DNA of 64,000 bases from Listeria ivanovii subsp. londoniensis. GTDB taxonomy: Bacteria > Bacillota > Bacilli > Lactobacillales > Listeriaceae. Below, one piece after another: positions 49,904 to 58,527 of the stretch (its first letter is position 1; every line of letters starts with the position of its first letter). A program made the position numbers and the translations under genes. The DNA is taken from assembly GCF_000763495.1 (NCBI RefSeq), contig NZ_CP009576.1, forward strand, positions 1,498,001 to 1,562,000, written 5' to 3'. The notes under the pieces are model-generated. The model saw nothing but the letters and a program-made list of their open reading frames with translations, was not told the DNA's origin and made no database searches.

Positions 49904-51331
49904 GTGGCAACAGAATATGATGTAGTTATTCTTGGCGGAGGAACTGGCGGATATGTCGCAGCAATCCAAGCCGCTAAAAATGGTCAAAAAGTCGCTGTCG
50001 TTGAAAAAGGGAAAGTTGGCGGGACCTGTCTTCACCGTGGCTGTATCCCAACAAAAGCATTATTACGTTCGGCGGAAGTTTTGCAAACAGTGAAAAGAGC
50101 AAGTGAATTCGGTATTACAGTTGAAGGGAATGCCGGGATTAATTTTTTACAAGCACAAACAAGAAAGCAAGCAATTGTGGATCAATTAGAAAAAGGTATT
50201 CATCAACTATTTAAACAAGGAAAAATCGATTTATTTGTTGGAACGGGGACTATCTTAGGTCCATCTATATTTTCACCAACTGCAGGGACTGTTTCTGTCG
50301 AGTTCGAGGATGGTTCTGAAAATGAAATGCTAATTCCGAAAAACCTAATTATTGCAACAGGTTCGAAACCGCGCACGCTTGATGGCCTTACAATTGATGA
50401 AGAAAATGTATTATCTTCAGACGGCGCACTTAACCTAGAAACTTTACCAAAATCAATTATTATTGTCGGTGGCGGAGTTATCGGAATGGAGTGGGCTTCG
50501 ATGATGCACGATTTCGGTGTAGAAGTAACTGTTCTGGAATATGCGGATAGAATTTTACCAACCGAGGATAAAGAAATAGCGAAAGAGTTAGCAAGACTTT
50601 ATAAAAAGAAAAAATTAACTATGCATACATCTGCTGAAGTTCAAGCAGCAAGTTATAAAAAAACCGAAACAGGTGTCCAAATTAGTGCAACAATCAAAGG
50701 CGAGGAACAAACTTTCACAGCAGACAAAATTCTTGTTTCTGTAGGGCGTTCCGCTAATACGGAAAATATCGGCTTACAAAATACTGATGTTGCAATTGAA
50801 AATGGCTTTATTCAAGTTAATGACGCTTATCAAACAAAAGAAAGTCATATTTATGCAATTGGTGACTGTATCCCGACAATTCAACTTGCGCATGTTGCCA
50901 TGGAAGAAGGGACTATCGCTGCCAATCATATTGCCGGAAAAGCAACTGAAATACTAGATTATGATTTAGTTCCGCGTTGTATCTATACGTCAACAGAAAT
51001 TGCAAGCGTTGGTATTACGGAAGAACAAGCAAAAGAACGTGGTTATAACATCAAAAAAGGTAAATTTTTCTTCCGAGGCATTGGAAAAGCATTAGTTTTT
51101 GGAGAGTCAGATGGCTTCATCAAAATCATTGCTGATAAAGATACAGAAGATATTCTTGGCGTTAGCATGATTGGGCCTCACGTAACCGATATGATTAGTG
51201 AAGCAGCACTTGCACAAGTATTAAATGCAACCTCGTGGGAAGTAGGAAATACCATTCATCCCCACCCAACTTTATCAGAAAGTTTTAGAGAAGCTGCCCT
51301 TGCTGTGGATGGAAACGCAATTCATGGTTAA
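49904..51331 (+). CDS. lpd: Dihydrolipoyl dehydrogenase (E3) of the branched-chain complex
   Basis: Lpd reoxidises the lipoyl groups of the E2 subunit using FAD and NAD. The 475-residue flavoprotein has the FAD-binding VVILGGGTGGYVAAIQAAK, the redox disulfide GGTCLHRGCIPTK, the NAD-binding IIIVGGGVIGMEWAS and the C-terminal dimer motif HPHPTLSESFREAAL with the active His. The start codon is GTG with AAAGGAGGAG upstream. It is dedicated to the bkd complex by its operon position. Confidence 0.96.
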   Translation: MATEYDVVILGGGTGGYVAAIQAAKNGQKVAVVEKGKVGGTCLHRGCIPTKALLRSAEVLQTVKRASEFGITVEGNAGINFLQAQTRKQAIVDQLEKGIHQLFKQGKIDLFVGTGTILGPSIFSPTAGTVSVEFEDGSENEMLIPKNLIIATGSKPRTLDGLTIDEENVLSSDGALNLETLPKSIIIVGGGVIGMEWASMMHDFGVEVTVLEYADRILPTEDKEIAKELARLYKKKKLTMHTSAEVQAASYKKTETGVQISATIKGEEQTFTADKILVSVGRSANTENIGLQNTDVAIENGFIQVNDAYQTKESHIYAIGDCIPTIQLAHVAMEEGTIAANHIAGKATEILDYDLVPRCIYTSTEIASVGITEEQAKERGYNIKKGKFFFRGIGKALVFGESDGFIKIIADKDTEDILGVSMIGPHVTDMISEAALAQVLNATSWEVGNTIHPHPTLSESFREAALAVDGNAIHG

Positions 51332-51355
51332 TACAGCTTTAAAGGAGGAACAAAA

Positions 51356-52351
51356 ATGACTTTAAAAGAAGCAGGTTTAACTAAAGATCAATTATTAAAA
51401 ATGTACGAAACGATGTTAATGGCTAGACGACTTGACGAGCGAATGTGGCTACTCAATCGTTCAGGGAAAATTCCTTTTACGATTTCTGGACAAGGGCAAG
51501 AAACGGCACAAATTGGCGCTGCGTTTGCTTTTGATTTAGAAAAAGATTATGCCTTACCATATTACCGTGATTTAGCTGTCGTTTTAGCATTTGGTATGAC
51601 TGCAAAAGACATTATGCTATCTGCTTTTGCGAAAGCGGAGGATCCTAACTCAGGTGGTCGTCAAATGCCAGCACACTTTGGTCAAAAGGAAAATCGTATT
51701 GTGACACAAAGTTCACCAGTAACAACGCAGTTTCCACATGCTGCTGGTATAGGTCTTGCTGCAAAAATGGCCAACGATCCAGTCGCGATTTACGCTTCAA
51801 CAGGAGAAGGTTCCTCTAACCAAGGAGACTTCCATGAAGGAATCAACTTTGCCTCTGTACATAAGTTGCCAGTTGTTTTTGTCATTCATAACAATAAATA
51901 TGCTATCTCTGTTCCAGCATCTAAACAATATGCAGCAGAAAAACTTTCGGACCGAGCAATCGGTTATGGAATTCCCGGTGAACGTGTAGATGGAACCGAT
52001 ATGGGAGAAGTTTACACTGCCTTTAAACGCGCAGCTGATCGAGCAAGAAATGGGGAAGGACCTACCTTAATCGAGACTGTTTCCTACCGTTTCACGCCTC
52101 ACTCCTCTGATGATGACGACAGTAGCTACCGTTCGAAATCAGAAGTTGCTGAAGCAAAAGAAAAAGACCCACTGAAGATTTTTGAAAAAGAACTTGTTGA
52201 TGAAGGCTATCTAACAGAAGAAAAAATTGCTGAAATCGAAAAGAGCATTGCAAAAGAAGTAAATGAAGCAACAGATTACGCGGAAAGTGCAGCATACGCA
52301 GAGCCAGAATCATCTTTACTTTATGTATACGATGAAGAAGCGAATAGCTGA
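51356..52351 (+). CDS. bkdAA: Branched-chain 2-oxoacid dehydrogenase E1 alpha subunit
   Basis: This ThDP-dependent subunit decarboxylates 2-oxo acids derived from Val, Ile and Leu. The 331-residue protein has the ThDP motif (ASTGEGSSNQGDFHEGINFAS through NNKYAIS), SGQGQETAQIGAAFA and the phosphorylation-loop-like YRFTPHSSDDDDSSYRS. AAGGAGG precedes the ATG. Products are primers for the branched fatty acids that keep Listeria membranes fluid in the cold. Confidence 0.96.
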   Translation: MTLKEAGLTKDQLLKMYETMLMARRLDERMWLLNRSGKIPFTISGQGQETAQIGAAFAFDLEKDYALPYYRDLAVVLAFGMTAKDIMLSAFAKAEDPNSGGRQMPAHFGQKENRIVTQSSPVTTQFPHAAGIGLAAKMANDPVAIYASTGEGSSNQGDFHEGINFASVHKLPVVFVIHNNKYAISVPASKQYAAEKLSDRAIGYGIPGERVDGTDMGEVYTAFKRAADRARNGEGPTLIETVSYRFTPHSSDDDDSSYRSKSEVAEAKEKDPLKIFEKELVDEGYLTEEKIAEIEKSIAKEVNEATDYAESAAYAEPESSLLYVYDEEANS

Positions 52352-52366
52352 TTAGGAGGGATTTTA

Positions 52367-53350
52367 ATGCCAGTCATTTCATATATTGATGCAATAACAA
52401 TGGCGCTTAAAGAAGAAATGGAGCGCGATGATAAAGTATTTATTTTAGGAGAAGATGTAGGAAAAAAAGGTGGCGTATTTAAAGCGACGGCCGGTTTGTA
52501 CGATGAATTTGGTGAAGACCGCGTTTTAGATACACCGCTAGCAGAGTCAGCGATTGCTGGAGTTGGAATCGGCGCAGCGATGTATGGCTATCGTCCGGTT
52601 GCTGAAATGCAGTTTGCTGATTTCATTATGCCTGCAGTGAACCAAATTATTTCCGAAGCATCGAGAATTCGTTATCGCTCGAACAATGATTGGTCTTGTC
52701 CAATGGTTATTCGCGCACCTTTTGGCGGAGGCGTTCACGGAGCACTTTATCATTCTCAATCGGTCGAAAAAGTATTTTTTGGTCAACCAGGACTAAAAAT
52801 TGTGGTTCCATCTTCCCCGTATGATGCGAAAGGACTTTTAAAAGCGGCAATTCGCGATAATGATCCAGTGCTTTTCTTTGAACATAAACGTGCTTACCGT
52901 TTACTTAAAGGAGAAGTTCCAGAAACAGATTATATCGTTCCAATCGGTGAAGCAAATGTTGTTCGTGAAGGCGATGACATTACCGTTATTACTTACGGTC
53001 TAGCTGTCCAATTTGCACAACAAGCTGCTGAAAGACTAGCTAGCGAAGGTGTAGAAGCGCATATTCTTGATTTACGTACTATTTATCCACTAGATCAAGA
53101 AGCAATTATCAAAGCAACAAAGAAAACTGGAAAAGTCCTTCTTGTAACAGAAGACAACAAACAAGGGAGTATCATTAGCGAAGTGGCGGCAATTATTTCA
53201 GAGCATTGCTTGTTTGATTTAGATGCACCAATAGCAAGACTTGCTGGACCCGACACCCCGGCTATGCCGTTTGCTCCAACAATGGAAAAACATTTTATGA
53301 TTAATCCAGATAAAGTTGCGGATGCAATGAAAGAATTAGCGGAATTTTAA
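52367..53350 (+). CDS. bkdAB: Branched-chain 2-oxoacid dehydrogenase E1 beta subunit
   Basis: The beta subunit forms the E1 heterotetramer with BkdAA. The 327-residue protein has the transketolase-like pyrimidine domain with GEDVGKKGGVFKATAGL, DTPLAESAIAGVGIGAA and QFADFIMPAVNQI, and a C-terminal domain with ILDLRTIYPLD and the GPDTPAMPFAP end. AGGAGGG lies upstream of the ATG, 15 bases after bkdAA. Confidence 0.96.
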   Translation: MPVISYIDAITMALKEEMERDDKVFILGEDVGKKGGVFKATAGLYDEFGEDRVLDTPLAESAIAGVGIGAAMYGYRPVAEMQFADFIMPAVNQIISEASRIRYRSNNDWSCPMVIRAPFGGGVHGALYHSQSVEKVFFGQPGLKIVVPSSPYDAKGLLKAAIRDNDPVLFFEHKRAYRLLKGEVPETDYIVPIGEANVVREGDDITVITYGLAVQFAQQAAERLASEGVEAHILDLRTIYPLDQEAIIKATKKTGKVLLVTEDNKQGSIISEVAAIISEHCLFDLDAPIARLAGPDTPAMPFAPTMEKHFMINPDKVADAMKELAEF

Positions 53351-53380
53351 ACCCGTTCTAAACAAAAGGAGTGAGGACCC

Positions 53381-54625
53381 GTGGCAGTTGAAAAAATTAC
53401 TATGCCCAAGTTAGGGGAAAGTGTAACAGAAGGAACCATTAGTTCATGGTTAGTCAAACCCGGTGATACGGTAGAGAAGTATGATGCTATCGCAGAAGTT
53501 TTAACCGATAAAGTAACTGCTGAAATCCCGTCTTCTTTTAGCGGAACCATTAAAGAAATTTTGGCGGAAGAAGAGGAAACACTAGAAGTTGGCGAAGTAA
53601 TTTGTACAATTGAAACAACAGAAGCAGGAAGTGCGGAAGCTGAAACGAAAGAGCAAGCACCAGAAGCACCTAAAAAAAATAATGAATCAGAAAAACAAGT
53701 GACATTAGCTGAGTCGCCAGCAAGTGGGAGATTTTCCCCTGCTGTACTTCGAATCGCTGGTGAAAACAACATCGATTTAAATACCATTCAAGGGACAGGT
53801 AAAGGTGGTCGGATTACGAGAAAAGACTTACTTCAAGTAATAGAAAATGGTCCAGTGGTTTCAAAACCAGAACAACCATTAAAACGCGAACCAGAAAAAA
53901 CAGCAGCACCAGTTCAAACCTCAGCAACTGATAAAGAAATTCCCATTAATGGCGTTAGAAAAGCAATTGCTAAACATATGAGTGTTAGCAAACAAGAAAT
54001 TCCGCATGCTTGGATGATGGTTGAAGTAGATGCAACAGGTCTGGTTCGCTATCGTAATTCTGTCAAAGATAGCTTTAAAAAAGAAGAGGGTTATTCATTA
54101 ACTTATTTCTCCTTTTTCATCAAAGCCGTAGCGCAAGCATTAAAAGAGTTTCCGCAGCTTAATAGTACGTGGGCGGGAGATAAGATTATTGAACACGGAA
54201 ATGTCAATATTTCGATTGCAATTGCAGCAGGAGATTTACTCTATGTTCCAGTAATCAAAAATGCAGATGAGAAGTCAATTAAAGGTATTGCACGTGAAAT
54301 TAGCGAACTTGCTTCCAAAGCGCGTAGTGGCAAACTCGCGCAAGTTGATATGGAAGGTGGTACATTTACCGTTAATAGTACTGGTTCGTTTGGTTCGGTA
54401 CAATCAATGGGAATTATTAACCATCCACAAGCTGCAATTCTTCAAGTGGAATCTATCGTTAAGCGTCCAGTGATAGTGGACGACATGATAGCCGTTCGGG
54501 ACATGGTTAATTTGTGTTTATCGATTGATCATCGCATTCTAGATGGTCTACTTGCTGGTAAATTCTTACAAGCCATTAAATCTGCTGTAGAAAAAATTTC
54601 TAAAGAAAACACAGTGCTATATTAA
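53381..54625 (+). CDS. bkdB: Branched-chain 2-oxoacid dehydrogenase E2 (lipoamide acyltransferase)
   Basis: E2 carries the lipoyl arm and transfers the acyl group to CoA. The 414-residue protein has a lipoyl domain with the lipoyl lysine in LTDKVTAEIPS (near 42), a peripheral-subunit-binding domain (SPAVLRIAGENNIDLNTIQG, about 118-155), Ala/Pro-rich linkers, and a catalytic core with the HxxxDG-type motif SIDHRILDGLLAG. The start is GTG with AAAGGAG upstream. It is the last gene of the operon. Confidence 0.96.
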   Translation: MAVEKITMPKLGESVTEGTISSWLVKPGDTVEKYDAIAEVLTDKVTAEIPSSFSGTIKEILAEEEETLEVGEVICTIETTEAGSAEAETKEQAPEAPKKNNESEKQVTLAESPASGRFSPAVLRIAGENNIDLNTIQGTGKGGRITRKDLLQVIENGPVVSKPEQPLKREPEKTAAPVQTSATDKEIPINGVRKAIAKHMSVSKQEIPHAWMMVEVDATGLVRYRNSVKDSFKKEEGYSLTYFSFFIKAVAQALKEFPQLNSTWAGDKIIEHGNVNISIAIAAGDLLYVPVIKNADEKSIKGIAREISELASKARSGKLAQVDMEGGTFTVNSTGSFGSVQSMGIINHPQAAILQVESIVKRPVIVDDMIAVRDMVNLCLSIDHRILDGLLAGKFLQAIKSAVEKISKENTVLY

Positions 54626-54629
54626 CTAT

Positions 54630-54654
54630 GTTTTAATCTAGTTTTAGCGGGTAT
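54630..54654 (+). promoter_or_regulatory. Sigma-B promoter of an SbrA-like RNA
   Basis: GTTTTA (54630-54635) and GGGTAT (54649-54654) are separated by 13 bases, a full match to the sigma-B consensus. Transcription should start near 54661 on the plus strand. Confidence 0.75.
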
Positions 54655-54660
54655 TGTTTA

Positions 54661-54731
54661 GTACATCTAGATTCATACCCCTAAACTCCCTAGATGTCTT
54701 GGGTAGTACTCTCGAGTGCTGCTCTTTTTTT
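54661..54731 (+). ncRNA. sbrA: Sigma-B-dependent small RNA, SbrA/Rli11-like
   Basis: A roughly 70-nt transcript is predicted from the sigma-B promoter to a terminator. It contains an 8-bp stem, ACATCTAG (54663-54670) with CTAGATGT (54690-54697), around a C-rich loop (ACCCCTAAACTCCC region) that could pair with ribosome binding sites, then the terminator stem. No open reading frame of note is present. Position after bkdB, length and sigma-B control agree with what I recall of SbrA/Rli11 in L. monocytogenes. The name is by recognition, not by a search. Confidence 0.75.
54703..54731 (+). terminator. Terminator of the SbrA-like RNA (and bkdB)
   Basis: GTAGTAC (54703-54709) pairs, with two G-U pairs, with GTGCTGC (54716-54722), followed by TCTTTTTTT. 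It can also end bkd transcripts. Confidence 0.8.
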
Positions 54732-54742
54732 GGAAAAAAACC

Positions 54743-54772
54743 AAAAAAAATCTGAACCAATTTTGGCTCAGA
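54743..54772 (-). terminator. Terminator of prli42
   Basis: On the minus strand TCTGAGCCAA pairs with TTGGTTCAGA (54751-54772) and is followed by T8. It lies back to back with the SbrA-like terminator. Confidence 0.85.
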
Positions 54773-54782
54773 CGTAGAACAT

Positions 54783-54878
54783 TTATAAGAACATTAATAC
54801 CCCAGTTAAAACACTAGATAACACAATCGCGATTAACATTAAAATAACGACAACGCGAACTACTTTTTTATTAGTCAT
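54783..54878 (-). CDS. prli42: Stressosome-associated membrane miniprotein Prli42
   Basis: This 31-residue protein has a basic N-terminus (MTNKKVVR) and a single membrane helix (VVVILMLIAIVLSSVLTGVL). I recognise it as Prli42, the Listeria miniprotein reported to anchor the stressosome at the membrane by contacting RsbR, with basic N-terminal residues important. Start ATG 54878 has GAGAGGGG upstream on the minus strand, and a terminator follows the stop. It is convergent with the sigma-B-controlled SbrA-like RNA. Its small size makes it easy to miss. Confidence 0.88.
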   Translation of the reverse strand: MTNKKVVRVVVILMLIAIVLSSVLTGVLMFL

Positions 54879-54997
54879 TTTGGAAGAAAACCCCTCTCAT
54901 AAAGCATTTCTTAAATATATCTTACTGATAATCAACAAAAATTTCAAGTGATTTTTGTGTTTTTTACTCAAAAAGAAAGAATATAGGTGAATAACTT

Positions 54998-56092
54998 ATG
55001 ACAATGAACGTGAAAAAATATTTTATGGAACTAATTCAAATCCCCTCAATCTCTGGAAAAGAAGCAGCTATTTTAGCATACATAGAAAATCATTTGATAG
55101 AACGAGATGTGGAGTATCATTTAGATGAAAAATATGGCTTAATTGCTCGAATTCCTGCTACAGCAGAAAAGTTCCCGACAATTTTTTTCTGTGGCCATGT
55201 TGATACACATCCAAGTGCAGAAAAACCGATTGTCCATATAGATGAAGGGAAAATTAGGACGGAGAATTCCGCTTCATTAGGAGCGGATGATAAAACTGCC
55301 GTTGCCGCAATGTTAGCAGCGATAGATTATTTTAGTTTGGCAAAAACCATGCATGGAACGATTGAATTTATCTTTACTACTAAAGAAGAAATAGGAATGA
55401 TGGGTATGCGGTTATTCCCTGATGAAAAAATTACAGCGGCTTATGGTTATTGCTTAGATGCTCCAGGTAAAGTTGGTAATTATCAAGCAAAAGCGAATAC
55501 GTTAGTGGCAGTCAATTTTACAATTTCTAGTTCGGACGCTACTCAAATGTCACCGATTTCTGTTGCAAGAATGGCACTTCATGCGACAAAGCCAGGTCGA
55601 ATTGATCGCGAAAACCATTGGGAAATTCAGTCTTTTTCTGGTGGAATCAATGATAATAATCAGCAAGATGCTAGGCTGGAAATCATCTTTACATCGGATG
55701 CCAATTATCAAAAAGCATTAGGTCATATCCAAGTAATAGAAGAACGCTTTAGTCAGATTTGCAAAAAATATGCTGCTACCTTATCCTATGAAACCCACTT
55801 GATTTACGAAGGCTATCATCTTCAGCAAAAACACCCGCTCCTGAATATTCTTCAAAAGGCTACTAAAAAACAAGGCTTAAAAATGCATGAAATCAATCTA
55901 GAAGGTGGCACAGATGCAAATATTCTAAATGAAAAGGGACTACCGACGATGCTACTTTCTGCTGGATACGAGCATGCGCATACAGAAAAAGAGTATGTAT
56001 TTATAGAACAATTAGAAAACCTTATGCAGCTAGTAATAAACTTAGCCGAATCCGCAAAAAATGAAAAAATTTTACTTAGAAAGTTGAATTAA
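54998..56092 (+). CDS. M20 family peptidase, peptidase T-like
   Basis: The 364-residue protein belongs to the M20 zinc di-/tripeptidase group (YqjE/peptidase T-like). Metal-ligand motifs are [13 protein letters not shown] (His, Asp), [22 protein letters not shown] (catalytic Glu and ligand), YCLDAPGK and the C-terminal [12 protein letters not shown]. Start ATG 54998 has AGGTGAATAA upstream. It probably hydrolyses small cytoplasmic peptides; the exact substrate cannot be read from the sequence. gnd follows after 144 bases, with its own promoter. Confidence 0.88.
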   Translation: MTMNVKKYFMELIQIPSISGKEAAILAYIENHLIERDVEYHLDEKYGLIARIPATAEKFPTIFFCGHVDTHPSAEKPIVHIDEGKIRTENSASLGADDKTAVAAMLAAIDYFSLAKTMHGTIEFIFTTKEEIGMMGMRLFPDEKITAAYGYCLDAPGKVGNYQAKANTLVAVNFTISSSDATQMSPISVARMALHATKPGRIDRENHWEIQSFSGGINDNNQQDARLEIIFTSDANYQKALGHIQVIEERFSQICKKYAATLSYETHLIYEGYHLQQKHPLLNILQKATKKQGLKMHEINLEGGTDANILNEKGLPTMLLSAGYEHAHTEKEYVFIEQLENLMQLVINLAESAKNEKILLRKLN

Positions 56093-56124
56093 TGAAAAAA
56101 AGTCGAATAATTCGGATTGATTCA

Positions 56125-56153
56125 TTGTCCAAGAGGCAATTCTTTGATATAGT
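56125..56153 (+). promoter_or_regulatory. Sigma-A promoter of gnd
   Basis: TTGTCC (56125-56130) and TATAGT (56148-56153) are spaced by 17 bases, giving a leader of about 75 nt. Confidence 0.65.
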
Positions 56154-56236
56154 AAATGATGTTGATACTTTTATGTGTCATGTTGAAGTAAGACAGATTT
56201 TTCTGCCTTAATAAACCGGAAAGGAAGAAGTGCAAA

Positions 56237-57655
56237 ATGGCAAAACAAGAAATTGGCGTTATAGGAATGGGCGTTATGGGTCGTAACTTGGCTTTAAATA
56301 TCGAAAGCCGCGGTCATACAGTATCTATCTTTAATCGCTCCACTGAAAAAACTAAAGCTGTAATGGAAGAAAATGCGGACAAAAAATTAGTACCAACTTA
56401 TAGTTTAGAGGAATTTGTCGAATCTCTTGAAGTGCCTCGTCGTATTCTTATTATGGTAAAAGCAGGCGATGCTACAGATATGATGATTGAAGCAGTAAAA
56501 CCTTTCTTAAACGAAGGAGATATTTTGATTGACGGCGGTAATGCTTTCTTCAAAGACACGATTCGTCGTAATAAAGAGCTTAGCGAAGAAGGATTTAACT
56601 TTATTGGAACGGGTGTATCAGGCGGAGAAGAAGGCGCGTTAAAAGGACCTTCTATTATGCCAGGTGGACAACGTAAAGCATATGACCTTGTAGCTCCAAT
56701 TTTACGTGAAATTGCTGCAGTAGCAGACGGCGAACCTTGTGTGACTTATATTGGTCCTGATGGTGCCGGACATTATGTTAAAATGGTGCATAATGGTATC
56801 GAATATGGAGATATGCAATTAATTGCAGAAGCCTATACAATTTTGAAAGAAATTGGTGGCCTTAATCACGAGGAACTTGCAGACGTATTTGAAGAATGGA
56901 ATAATGGCGAACTAGATAGTTATTTAATCGAGATTACTAAAAACATTCTAAAAGTAAAAGATGAAGAAACCGGCAAACCAATTGTCGACGTCATTCTAGA
57001 CAAAGCGGGCCAAAAAGGAACTGGTAAATGGACTAGTCAAAGCGCGCTTGACTTAGGCGTTCCACTTTCCTTAATTACAGAATCTGTATTTGCGCGTTAT
57101 ATCTCTGCATTAAAAGAAGAGCGTGTCTATGCAAGCACTGTTTTAAATGGTCCATCTAACTATCATTTTGAAGGCGATAAGAAAGAGTTTGTCGAATCTG
57201 TTCGCCGTGCACTTTATTTCAGTAAAATCGCTTCTTATGCACAAGGTTTTGCTCAAATGAGAGCTGCAAGCGAAGAATACGACTGGGATTTACAATACGG
57301 TGAAATTGCGAAAATTTTCCGTGCTGGTTGTATTATCCGTGCTCGCTTCTTACAAAAAATTACAGATGCCTATAACCAAGATAAAAATCTTAAGAACTTA
57401 TTACTAGATCCTTATTTCAAAGATATTGCACATAACTATCAAGGAGACCTCCGTACTGTTGTAGCAGAAGCTGTAAAAGCTGGAATTCCAGTGCCAACAT
57501 TTACTGCAGCAATTAGCTACTATGATAGCTATCGTTCTGAAGTACTATCTGCGAATCTCATTCAGGCACAACGCGACTACTTTGGTGCGCATACGTATGA
57601 AAGAATTGATAAACCAGGAATTTTCCATACAGAATGGCCACAAGTAGAAGATTGA
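56237..57655 (+). CDS. gnd: 6-phosphogluconate dehydrogenase (decarboxylating)
   Basis: Gnd oxidises 6-phosphogluconate to ribulose 5-phosphate with NADP, the last oxidative step of the pentose phosphate pathway. The 472-residue protein has the Rossmann motif [48 protein letters not shown] and the catalytic [13 protein letters not shown], with Lys and His/Asn. AAAGGAAGAAG precedes the ATG. It has its own promoter and terminator. Confidence 0.97.
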   Translation: MAKQEIGVIGMGVMGRNLALNIESRGHTVSIFNRSTEKTKAVMEENADKKLVPTYSLEEFVESLEVPRRILIMVKAGDATDMMIEAVKPFLNEGDILIDGGNAFFKDTIRRNKELSEEGFNFIGTGVSGGEEGALKGPSIMPGGQRKAYDLVAPILREIAAVADGEPCVTYIGPDGAGHYVKMVHNGIEYGDMQLIAEAYTILKEIGGLNHEELADVFEEWNNGELDSYLIEITKNILKVKDEETGKPIVDVILDKAGQKGTGKWTSQSALDLGVPLSLITESVFARYISALKEERVYASTVLNGPSNYHFEGDKKEFVESVRRALYFSKIASYAQGFAQMRAASEEYDWDLQYGEIAKIFRAGCIIRARFLQKITDAYNQDKNLKNLLLDPYFKDIAHNYQGDLRTVVAEAVKAGIPVPTFTAAISYYDSYRSEVLSANLIQAQRDYFGAHTYERIDKPGIFHTEWPQVED

Positions 57656-57666
57656 TTTATCGAACA

Positions 57667-57698
57667 GGCGCTCACTTTCAACAGTGAGTGCTTTTTTT
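57667..57698 (+). terminator. Terminator of gnd
   Basis: GCGCTCACT (57668-57676) pairs with AGTGAGTGC (57683-57691), followed by T7. Confidence 0.92.
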
Positions 57699-57772
57699 AT
57701 GAGATTTGAATTAGTAAATCATGGTAATGTGCTAAAAAATATAGGAAATATCTAATTATAGGCTGTTATTAG

Positions 57773-57800
57773 TTGTTTTTGAGTCAAAGTTCGTTACAAT
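57773..57800 (+). promoter_or_regulatory. Candidate sigma-A promoter of lisRK
   Basis: TTGTTT (57773-57778) and TACAAT (57795-57800) are spaced by 16 bases, 46 bases before lisR. Confidence 0.55.
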
Positions 57801-57846
57801 AGTAATAGGAATATAGTGTAATGACCGAAAGAGAGGGTTAGGCCAA

Positions 57847-58527
57847 ATGAATAGAATATTAATCGTAGAAGATGAAAAAAACTTAGCACGCTTTATTGAG
57901 CTAGAATTACAACACGAAAATTATGAAACTGCGGTCGCAAATGATGGGAGAGCTGGACTTGAACTCGCATTAAATGAAGAATGGGATGCCATTTTACTGG
58001 ATCTAATGTTACCGCATCTAAATGGAGTGGAAGTATGCCGTCGTGTTCGTCAAGTAAAACAAACACCTATCATAATGATAACAGCTCGCGATTCTGTCAT
58101 TGACCGTGTATCAGGATTAGATCATGGGGCAGATGACTATATCGTTAAACCATTTGCAATTGAAGAATTACTTGCACGTCTTCGTTCACTTTTACGCCGT
58201 GTAGAAAATGCGGAACAATCTGCTAAACAAACGACATTGCAATATCGCAATCTGATTGTCGAAAAAGAAAATCGAATTGTAAAACGTGATGAAGAAATTA
58301 TTGATTTAACGAAACGAGAATACGAACTTTTACTTACTTTAATGGAAAATGTAAATATTGTTCTGACCCGAGAAGTTTTACTGAATAAAGTATGGGGATA
58401 TGAAACGGAAGTAGAAACTAATGTAGTGGATGTATATGTTCGTTATTTGCGAAATAAAATTGATCATCCTGACGAAGAGAGCTACATTCAAACCGTTCGT
58501 GGGACAGGGTATGTGATGCGTACATGA
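57847..58527 (+). CDS. lisR: Response regulator LisR
   Basis: LisR is the OmpR-family regulator of the LisRK system, which in L. monocytogenes affects envelope stress, acid, ethanol and nisin responses. The 226-residue protein has a receiver domain (acidic Glu8/Asp9, phospho-acceptor Asp52 in LLDLMLPHLNG, KPF switch near 103) and a C-terminal winged helix (LTKREYELLLTLMENV, VRGTGYVM). GAGAGGG precedes the ATG. It overlaps lisK by four bases. Confidence 0.95.
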   Translation: MNRILIVEDEKNLARFIELELQHENYETAVANDGRAGLELALNEEWDAILLDLMLPHLNGVEVCRRVRQVKQTPIIMITARDSVIDRVSGLDHGADDYIVKPFAIEELLARLRSLLRRVENAEQSAKQTTLQYRNLIVEKENRIVKRDEEIIDLTKREYELLLTLMENVNIVLTREVLLNKVWGYETEVETNVVDVYVRYLRNKIDHPDEESYIQTVRGTGYVMRT

